The notes under the pieces are model-generated. The model had not been told where the DNA came from. It did no database searches and saw only the letters and a program-made list of their open reading frames with translations. Position numbers and translations under genes: made by a program. From Streptomyces sp. NBC_00376 (GTDB lineage Bacteria; Actinomycetota; Actinomycetes; Streptomycetales; Streptomycetaceae): a stretch of 64,000 nucleotides of DNA. The number at the start of each line of letters is the position of its first letter. Within the stretch, counting starts at the first letter, position 1. Location: contig NZ_CP107960.1 of assembly GCF_036077095.1 (NCBI RefSeq), positions 6,448,001-6,512,000 on the forward strand. The letters are read 5' to 3'. Shown piece after piece: positions 37,556 through 44,103 of this stretch.

Positions 37556-38602
37556 ATGGACCTTGCCTATATTCCCAGCCCGTCGACCGGCGTGATCAAT
37601 CTCGGCCCGATCCCGCTCCGCGGCTACGCGTTCTGCATCATCATCGGTGTCTTCGTCGCCGTCTGGTTCGGCAACAAGCGCTGGGTCGCCCGGGGAGGCA
37701 GATCCGGCACCGTTGCCGACATCGCCGTCTGGGCCGTGCCCTTCGGCCTGGTCGGCGGACGGCTCTACCACGTCATCACCGACTACCAGCTGTACTTCAG
37801 CGAGGGTGAGAACTGGGTCGACGCCTTCAAGATCTGGCAGGGCGGCCTCGGCATCTGGGGCGCGGTCGCGCTCGGTGCCGTGGGCGCCTGGATCGGCTGC
37901 CGTCGCCGCGGGATCCCGCTGCCCGCCTGGGCCGACGCGCTCGCCCCCGGCCTCGCCCTGGCCCAGGCCTGTGGCCGCTGGGGCAACTGGTTCAACCAGG
38001 AACTGTACGGCAAGGCGACCGATCTGCCGTGGGCGCTGAAGATCAGTGAGGGCCCCAACCGGGTCGCCGGCACCTACCACCCGACGTTCCTCTACGAGTC
38101 GCTGTGGTGCGTCGGTGCCGCCCTGCTGGTGATCTGGGCGGACCGCCGCTTCAAGCTCGGACACGGCCGGGTGTTCGCCCTGTACGTCGCCGCGTACTGC
38201 GCGGGGCGGGCCTGGATCGAGTACATGCGGGTCGACGAGGCCCACCACATCCTGGGCCTGCGCCTGAACGTGTGGACCGCGCTGATCGTCTTCGTGCTGG
38301 CCGTGGTGTACTTCGTGATCTCGGCGAAGCTGCGGCCGGGGCGCGAGGAGATCGTGGAGCCGGGTGCCGCGGAGGAGGCGGCCGAGGCCGCGGAAGCTGC
38401 GGAGGCGGCGAAGACCGGTGACGCCGAGGGCGTCGAGACCGCCGAGGCCGACGCGCATTCCGAGAGCGCCGAGGATTCCAAGGACGACGCGGCAGCCAAG
38501 AGCGACGCGACAGTCAAGAGCGACGTGGACTCCAAGACGGCCGAGGCCGCCGTCACGGCTCTGGAGAAGAACGACACCGCGGAAGCGGCCAAGAACGGCT
38601 GA
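37556..38602 (+). CDS. lgt: Prolipoprotein diacylglyceryl transferase
   Basis: Membrane enzyme of 348 aa that moves diacylglycerol from phosphatidylglycerol to the lipobox Cys of preprolipoproteins. Seven hydrophobic segments cover about 15-270. The Lgt signature GRWGNWFNQELYG lies near 140-152, the catalytic His region GGRLYHVITDYQ near 65 and GRAWIEYMRVDE near 217. Beyond residue 275 it carries an acidic, Ala/Glu-rich tail of about 75 residues (EEAAEAAEAAEAAK, then Lys-Ser-Asp repeats) not found in enteric Lgt. An 8 bp inverted repeat, GGCAAGGT and ACCTTGCC, abuts the ATG. Confidence 0.95.
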   Translation: MDLAYIPSPSTGVINLGPIPLRGYAFCIIIGVFVAVWFGNKRWVARGGRSGTVADIAVWAVPFGLVGGRLYHVITDYQLYFSEGENWVDAFKIWQGGLGIWGAVALGAVGAWIGCRRRGIPLPAWADALAPGLALAQACGRWGNWFNQELYGKATDLPWALKISEGPNRVAGTYHPTFLYESLWCVGAALLVIWADRRFKLGHGRVFALYVAAYCAGRAWIEYMRVDEAHHILGLRLNVWTALIVFVLAVVYFVISAKLRPGREEIVEPGAAEEAAEAAEAAEAAKTGDAEGVETAEADAHSESAEDSKDDAAAKSDATVKSDVDSKTAEAAVTALEKNDTAEAAKNG

Positions 38603-38618
38603 GCCGTGTGAACCCGTT

Positions 38619-38656
38619 CGTGGGGCCCCGGACCGATCGCGGTCCGGGGCCCCACG
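38619..38656. terminator. Bidirectional terminator between lgt and the lyase gene
   Basis: A 16 bp perfect stem (38619-38634 with 38641-38656, starting CGTGGGGCC) closes a 6 nt loop. It lies 17 nt after lgt and 10 nt from the convergent minus-strand stop at 38666, so it serves both units. Confidence 0.9.
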
Positions 38657-38665
38657 CATGTGGTC

Positions 38666-39472
38666 TCACCCGTCGGCCAGCGCCAGCGTCCGGCGGGCCG
38701 AGGCCACCACCGCCGCGTCGACGAACCGGCCGTCCGGCAGCGCGAGCGCGCCCTCGTCCGCCACGGCCGCCGCCACGATCTCCGTCGCCGCCTCGATCTC
38801 CTGCGGCGTCGGGCGGAACGCCCGCTCGATCACCGCGAGCTGGCGGGGATGGATCGCCGCCCGGCCCAGAAAGCCCAGCGCCCGGCCGTGCGCGCAGGAC
38901 GCCCACAGACCGTCCAGGTCCCGGACGTCCGGGAACACCGACTGGGCGGGCGGGGCGAGCCCGGCCGCGCGGGCGGCGACCACCACCCGGCTGCGCGACC
39001 AGTCGAGCCCGGCGTCGTCCCGAACCCCCAGATCGGCGCGCAGGTCCGCCTCGCCGAGGGCGATGGAACGTACCTGGGGGTGGGAGGCGGCCACCGAGTA
39101 CGCGTGCTCGATGCCGAGCGCCGACTCCAGCAGCGGACAGAGCGCGACCCCCGGCGCCACGGCCGCGATGTGATGGACGGACGCCGCATGCGTGATCTTG
39201 GGCAGCCGGAGCTCGGCGAGCCCCGGCAGCCCGGCCAGGGCGAGCACGTCCGCCTCGGTGTGGACCCGGACGTGGACCGGCACGGCGGTGTCCCCGGCCG
39301 TTTCGGAGAGCAGCTCGATGGTGGCCGACAGCGCGTACTCCTTGCGGTCCGGCGCGACCGCGTCCTCCAGATCCACGATCACCACGTCCGCGCCCGAATC
39401 CCGCGCCTTGCGCACCACCTCCGGCCGGTCCCCGGGGACGTACAGCCAGGTGAGCGGGACCGCCGCCGTCAC
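38666..39472 (-). CDS. CitE/HpcH-type CoA-ester lyase
   Basis: (beta/alpha)8 lyase of 268 aa from the HpcH/HpaI-CitE superfamily. It starts LTWLYVPGDRPEVVRKA and VVIVDLEDAVAPDRK. It continues with the metal- and CoA-site segments LRLPKI, CPLLESALGIEHA and ALGEADLRADLG, and AIHPRQL near the end. Likely reactions are cleavage of citramalyl-CoA, malyl-CoA or a related beta-hydroxyacyl-CoA. The GTG at 39472 overlaps the CoA-transferase stop by 4 nt. Last gene of a six-gene operon. With the transferase next to it, it suggests activation of an organic acid to CoA and cleavage. Confidence 0.85.
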   Translation of the reverse strand: MTAAVPLTWLYVPGDRPEVVRKARDSGADVVIVDLEDAVAPDRKEYALSATIELLSETAGDTAVPVHVRVHTEADVLALAGLPGLAELRLPKITHAASVHHIAAVAPGVALCPLLESALGIEHAYSVAASHPQVRSIALGEADLRADLGVRDDAGLDWSRSRVVVAARAAGLAPPAQSVFPDVRDLDGLWASCAHGRALGFLGRAAIHPRQLAVIERAFRPTPQEIEAATEIVAAAVADEGALALPDGRFVDAAVVASARRTLALADG

Positions 39473-40668
39473 AGGACGCGCTCCGCCCGCAGCGCCGCGA
39501 TCTCCGGGCCCGACAGGCCCAGTGCGGTGAGGATCTCCTCGGTGTCCGCGCCGTGCGGCCGGCCCGCCCAGCGGATCGCGCCCGGTGTCGCGGAGAGCCG
39601 GAACAGCACGTTCTGCATGCGCAGCGGGCCCAGCTCCGGGTCGTCGACCTCGGTGACGGAGTCCAGGGCCCGGTACTGCGGGTCCTCCATCACGTCCTGG
39701 ACGTCGTGGATCGGCGCGATGGCCGCCTCCGCCTTCTCGAAGGCCGATACCGCCTCCTGACGGGTGTGCCGGGCGATCCAGTTGCCGACCGCCTCGTCGA
39801 GCTCGTCGGCGTGCTCGGCGCGGGTGGTGCCGGTGGCGAACCAGGGCTCGTCGATCAGTTCGGCCCGGCCGACCAGGCGCATCACCCGTTCGGCGATCGA
39901 CTGCGCGGAGGTGGAGACCGCGACCCAGTGCCCGTCCGAGGTGCGGTAGGTGTTGCGCGGGGCGTTGTTGCGGGAGCGGTTGCCGGTGCGCGGCTGTACG
40001 TAGCCGAGCTGGTCGTACCAGATGGGCTGCGGGCCGAGCACGGTCAGGATCGGCTCGATGATCGCCATGTCGACGATCTGCCCCTGGCCGGTGCGCTCCC
40101 GTCCGGCGAGCGCGGCCATCACGGCGTACGCGGTGGCCAGCGCCGCGATCGAGTCGGCGAGCCCGAACGGCGGCAGCGTGGGCGGCCCGTCCGGCTCCCC
40201 GGTGATCGCGGCGAACCCGCTCATCGCCTCGGCCAGGGTGCCGAAGCCGGGGCGGTGCGCGTACGGGCCGAACTGTCCGAACCCGGTGACCCTGACCAGG
40301 ACCAGCCGCGGGTTGACCGCGTGCAGCTCCGCCCAGCCCAGGCCCCAGCGCTCCAGCGTCCCCGGCCGGAAGTTCTCGATGATCACGTCGGTCTCGGCGG
40401 CCAGCCGGAGCAGGATGTCGCGGCCGCCGGGAGTGGACAGGTCGAGGGTCAGATTGCGCTTGTTGCGGCCGAGCAGCTTCCACCACAGGCCGACGCCGTC
40501 CTTCGTGGGGCCGTGCCCGCGCGAGGGATCGGGCCTGCGCGGATGCTCGACCTTGATCACCTCGGCGCCGAAGTCGCCGAGCATGGTGGCGGAGAGCGGA
40601 CCGGCGAAGAGCGTGGCGAGGTCGACGACCCGCAGCCCGGTCAGGGGGGCCTGCGCCGGCGCGTTCAC
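39469..40668 (-). CDS. CoA transferase, family III (CaiB/BaiF)
   Basis: Protein of 399 aa matching formyl-CoA/carnitine-CoA transferases. N-terminal LTGLRVVDLATLFAGPLSATMLGDFGAEVIKVE is the classic family start, with NKRNLTLDL and FRPGTLERWGL following. The covalent catalytic Asp is probably the one in PFGLADSIAALATAY near 170. The GTG at 40668 overlaps the kinase stop by 4 nt, and its own stop overlaps the lyase. The acid substrate is unknown. Neighbours suggest a carboxylate produced from, or linked to, a ribosylated compound. Confidence 0.87.
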   Translation of the reverse strand: MNAPAQAPLTGLRVVDLATLFAGPLSATMLGDFGAEVIKVEHPRRPDPSRGHGPTKDGVGLWWKLLGRNKRNLTLDLSTPGGRDILLRLAAETDVIIENFRPGTLERWGLGWAELHAVNPRLVLVRVTGFGQFGPYAHRPGFGTLAEAMSGFAAITGEPDGPPTLPPFGLADSIAALATAYAVMAALAGRERTGQGQIVDMAIIEPILTVLGPQPIWYDQLGYVQPRTGNRSRNNAPRNTYRTSDGHWVAVSTSAQSIAERVMRLVGRAELIDEPWFATGTTRAEHADELDEAVGNWIARHTRQEAVSAFEKAEAAIAPIHDVQDVMEDPQYRALDSVTEVDDPELGPLRMQNVLFRLSATPGAIRWAGRPHGADTEEILTALGLSGPEIAALRAERVL

Positions 40669-41549
40669 GCGGCGTCGATCTCGGTGCGGTACGGCATGGA
40701 GGTCGAGGCGCCCGGCCGCTGTACGCAGAGCGCGGCTGCCGCCGACGCCCAGGCCAGCGCCTGGGGCACGGGCCGCCGCTCGCCGAGCGCGACGGCGAGC
40801 GTGCCGACGAAGGTGTCGCCGGCCCCCGTGGTGTCGACGGCGGTGACCTCGGGCGCGGGGAGGACGACGGGTTCGCCGCCCCGGGCCGCGTACAAGCAGC
40901 CCTTCGAGCCCAGCGTGATGATGACCGCGGGCACCTGGCTGAGCAGGTGCCGCGCCGCCGCATGGGGGTCGGTGAAGCCGGAGAGCTCGGCCGCCTCGTG
41001 CTCATTGGGGATCAACAGGTCGACGCAGTCGAGGAGTTCGGACGGCAGCGGCTGTACGGGGGAGGGGGTGAGGATGGTCCGGACGCCCTGGGCGTGGGCC
41101 GCCCGGGCGCCCTCGATCACCGCGGACAGCGGCAGCTCCAGCTGGAGCAGCAGCAGATCGGCTTCGGCGATGGCGGCCATCTCGCCGGGGCCGATGGCGG
41201 TGACGGTGCCGTTGGCGCCGGGGATCACCACGATGGAGTTGGCGCCCGTGTCGTCCACGACGATGTGCGCGGTGCCGCTGGGGCCCTCGGCGGTGTGCAG
41301 CAGATCGGTGTCGATGCCCGCGTGCTCCAGGCCGGCCCGGAGCACGGCGCCGTACTCGTCGTCGCCCACCGCGCCGATCATCATCACCTCGCCGCCCGCG
41401 CGGGCGGCGGCGACGGCCTGGTTGGCGCCCTTGCCGCCCGGGACGGTGCGGAACTCCCGTCCGGTGACGGTCTCGCCGCGCTCCGGGGCCCGTTCGACGT
41501 ATGCGACGAGGTCCATATTGGTGCTGCCTAGCACCGCGATGCCGGTCAT
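40665..41549 (-). CDS. Ribokinase-type PfkB family sugar kinase
   Basis: Kinase of 294 aa. The N-terminal GSTNMDLV and the substrate motif TVPGGKGANQAVAAARAG near 37-54 are of ribokinase type. The anion hole and catalytic base lie in DTTGAGDTFVGTLAVAL near 239-255. Probably phosphorylates ribose or a ribose-containing moiety to the 5-phosphate. ATG 41549 overlaps the stop of the upstream ADP-ribosylglycohydrolase gene as ATGA. In this operon it would capture the sugar freed by the glycohydrolases. Phosphofructokinase or tagatose kinase is less likely, given GGKGAN. Confidence 0.88.
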   Translation of the reverse strand: MTGIAVLGSTNMDLVAYVERAPERGETVTGREFRTVPGGKGANQAVAAARAGGEVMMIGAVGDDEYGAVLRAGLEHAGIDTDLLHTAEGPSGTAHIVVDDTGANSIVVIPGANGTVTAIGPGEMAAIAEADLLLLQLELPLSAVIEGARAAHAQGVRTILTPSPVQPLPSELLDCVDLLIPNEHEAAELSGFTDPHAAARHLLSQVPAVIITLGSKGCLYAARGGEPVVLPAPEVTAVDTTGAGDTFVGTLAVALGERRPVPQALAWASAAAALCVQRPGASTSMPYRTEIDAA

Positions 41550-42919
41550 GGGCACAGTGCCTCCTTGTGGGTGAGCCGGTGGGTCTGTTCGGCGAGTTCG
41601 TCGAAGCCGACGGCGTCGAAGCCGGGGACGGACGAGGCGAGCCGGTTCTTCAGCGGGGTGGTCCAGCGGTCGGGCAGCAGCGAAGGGGCCCCGGCCAGCA
41701 GCCCGGCGAGCGAACCGGCGGTCGCACCGTTGGAGTCGGTGTCCCAGCCGCCCGACACGGCCCGGCAGATGGAGAGCGAGAAGTCGCCGTCGGCATGGGT
41801 GAGCGCGGCGGCGAGCAGCGCGGCGTTGGGCAGCACATGGACCCAGTGGTACCTGCCGTACTCGGCGTGCAGCCGGTCGGCCACCGTGTCGAAGCAGGTG
41901 CTCCCGCGGGCCGCCGCGACACCGAAGCGCACCGCCTGCGCGAGCCGCGAACGCGGCGGTACGACGCGCAGCCCGGCGGCCAGGCACCCGTGCACGTCGC
42001 TCCCGCCCCCGGCCGCCTCGGCGAGCGCCGCGGCGGTGAACATCGCCCCGTACACCCCGTTGGCGGTGTGGCTGAGCACGGCGTCCCGATGGGCCTGCTC
42101 CGCCGCGGCCGCCGGGTCGCCCGGATGGGTCCAGCCGTGCACATCGGCCCGGATCTGTGCGCCGATCCACTCCCGGAACGGATTGCGGTACCCGGCGGTG
42201 TGCGGGGGTTCGATGCCGTCCAGCAGATTGCGGTACGCGACCCGCTCGGCGGTGAACGTCCGGCCGGCCGGGAGCTCGTCCAGCCAGAGCCTCGCGAGGT
42301 CCCCGGTGGTGAAGGACGGTCCGTACCGCTGGAGCAACAGCACCGTGAGCAAGGGGTAGTTGAGGTCGTCGTCCTCGGGCATGCCGTCGATGTTCTCGGC
42401 CAGCGAATTGGGTGCGGAGCGACGGTTCCAGGGGTAGGTGGCGGCCAGCGGGGCGGGCAGGTTCCGGGCGGTGAACCAGGTGGTGAGCGGCCAGTTGCCG
42501 GTGGCGCGGGCCAGGGCGCGGATGCCGTTCAGCGGCAGCTTCTCGACGGGCTTGCCGAGCAGGCAGCCGGCCGCCCGGCCCAGCCAGGCGGCGTGCAGCC
42601 GGTCCCGGCTCACCGGCGGAGCGTCGGTGCGGGGCGCCGGCCAGTCGGGGCACGCGGCCCGGATCGTGGCCAGGTCCGTCGGCTCTTCGATCTCCAACGG
42701 CGATTCCAGCAGGGCGAGTTCATCGAGCAGCCGCTCGGCGAGCACGCGCAGCTCCGGCGCCGGCGGGGTGGAGGCGCCCGCGCGCTCCGGGGCCGGGGCA
42801 CCGCCCGCCTCGTACCACCGGCGTGCGATGTCCCGCGCGTCCCGCCCGTCCTCGGCCGCCTGGCGCAGTTCGTGCCCGACGAGGTCCTCGGGCTGCACCC
42901 ATGTCACCCGTACGGTCAT
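41546..42919 (-). CDS. ADP-ribosylglycohydrolase (DraG-fold) family protein
   Basis: Protein of 457 aa. About 110 N-terminal residues precede the DraG domain, which opens LHAAWLGRAAGCLLGKPVEKLPLNG. Metal-binding acids are visible as PEDDDLNYPLL in place of TDDT, and as GGWDTDSNGATAGSLAGLL near the C-terminus. The GCLLGKPVE variant, with Cys where Asp is usual, marks a subfamily distinct from nitrogenase-reactivating DraG. Likely a hydrolase of an N- or O-ribosyl bond, not necessarily protein-linked. Overlaps both neighbours by 4 nt. Confidence 0.82.
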   Translation of the reverse strand: MTVRVTWVQPEDLVGHELRQAAEDGRDARDIARRWYEAGGAPAPERAGASTPPAPELRVLAERLLDELALLESPLEIEEPTDLATIRAACPDWPAPRTDAPPVSRDRLHAAWLGRAAGCLLGKPVEKLPLNGIRALARATGNWPLTTWFTARNLPAPLAATYPWNRRSAPNSLAENIDGMPEDDDLNYPLLTVLLLQRYGPSFTTGDLARLWLDELPAGRTFTAERVAYRNLLDGIEPPHTAGYRNPFREWIGAQIRADVHGWTHPGDPAAAAEQAHRDAVLSHTANGVYGAMFTAAALAEAAGGGSDVHGCLAAGLRVVPPRSRLAQAVRFGVAAARGSTCFDTVADRLHAEYGRYHWVHVLPNAALLAAALTHADGDFSLSICRAVSGGWDTDSNGATAGSLAGLLAGAPSLLPDRWTTPLKNRLASSVPGFDAVGFDELAEQTHRLTHKEALCP

Positions 42920-44103
42920 GGCGTGCCCGCCAGCGCGGCGAACGCCGACTCGTGCGCGCGACGCCGGGCGGTGTCCCGTACGAACACCTCCCGGGCGACG
43001 TCCGCCAGGGTCCGGGCGGGGGCGTGCAGATCGAGGCGGCTGGCCCCGGCGACCGTTTTCACCCAGTCGGCGGGGATCGCCCGCTCGCCGTGGAGCGCCC
43101 CGGCGACGGCGCCGCCCATCGTGGCGATCGAGTCGCAGTCCCGGCCGTAGTTGACCGAGCCGAGGACCGTGTGCCGGTAGTCACCGTCCGCGACGAGCAG
43201 CATTCCGAGCGCGACCGGCAGCTCCTCGATGGCGTGCAGCCGGGACGGGCGGCGGGCGCCGAGGGACGGGGCGCGGTAGTCGGGGCCGACCGTGTCGAAG
43301 GGGGCGACGGCGGTACGCAGCGGGGTCAGCGCCGACTCGAAGTCGCTGTGTCCGGCGGCCGCTTCGCACACCGCCTCGATCGCCGAGCGGGTGCCGTCCT
43401 TGGCGAGCGCGAGGCAGGTGTCGACGACGCTCGTGGGGGTCGCGCCCGGGGTGCAGGCGGCGGCGACGGCCGCGGCGAAGACCCCGGCCGCCTCCCTTCC
43501 GTAGCTCGACTGGTGGGCGCCGGCGACATCCAGCGCCTCGGCGTACGCGGCCTCCGGGTGGGCGGCGTTGACCAGGCCGACCGGGGCCATGTACATCGCC
43601 GCACCGCAGTTGACGATGTTGCCGTTGCCCGCCTCGCGCGGATCGACATGGCCGTAGTGCAGCCGGGCGACGATCCACTTCTCGGCGAGGAAGATCCGCT
43701 GGAGCGGCAGCGCCTCGGCCTCCAGCTCCGGGATCCAGCGAGGGCTGGAGATCAGCTCGGGCACGAGGTGACCGGCGACCGCGTAGGCATCGAGATGGTC
43801 GCGCACGGCGCCGTAGACCCGTACCAGCGCATGGGTCATCAAGGTGTCGTCGGTGACGTGCCCGTCGCCCTTGTGGTACGGGGCGATGGGGCGCGCGGTG
43901 CGCCAGTTCTCGCCGTCCCACGGGCCCACGACGCCGTCGATCCGCCCGCTGTGGCGGGCCACGATCTGCTCGGGGGACCGGCCCTCCACCGGACCGCCGA
44001 GCGCGTCGCCGACGGCGGCGCCGACGAGAGCGCCGGCGATCCGTTCATCGAGTGTGAGTGTCGTGGGTCCGGCCTCGGACAGCGTGGGCGTCGTGGATGT
44101 CAT
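42916..44103 (-). CDS. ADP-ribosylglycohydrolase (DraG-fold) family protein
   Basis: Protein of 395 aa with the full DraG set. RIAGALVGAAVGDALGGPVEG is near 21-41, HVTDDTLMTHALVR near 82, and the C-terminal NYGRDCDSIATMGGAVAGALHG near 315 supplies two metal-binding Asp and Ser. All canonical metal ligands appear intact, so activity is expected. Its ATG at 44103 lies 59 nt inside the end of the upstream gene. No later in-frame start exists before the DraG motif, so the long overlap looks genuine. Its stop overlaps the next gene by 4 nt. Confidence 0.86.
   Translation of the reverse strand: MTSTTPTLSEAGPTTLTLDERIAGALVGAAVGDALGGPVEGRSPEQIVARHSGRIDGVVGPWDGENWRTARPIAPYHKGDGHVTDDTLMTHALVRVYGAVRDHLDAYAVAGHLVPELISSPRWIPELEAEALPLQRIFLAEKWIVARLHYGHVDPREAGNGNIVNCGAAMYMAPVGLVNAAHPEAAYAEALDVAGAHQSSYGREAAGVFAAAVAAACTPGATPTSVVDTCLALAKDGTRSAIEAVCEAAAGHSDFESALTPLRTAVAPFDTVGPDYRAPSLGARRPSRLHAIEELPVALGMLLVADGDYRHTVLGSVNYGRDCDSIATMGGAVAGALHGERAIPADWVKTVAGASRLDLHAPARTLADVAREVFVRDTARRRAHESAFAALAGTP

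Noticed and set aside
38666..41005. Minus-strand frame of 779 codons that could be read as a fused CoA transferase-lyase
   Set aside because: The upstream half is an out-of-frame reading of the CoA-transferase gene. The lyase has its own GTG in a 4 nt overlap, so two genes are the better reading.
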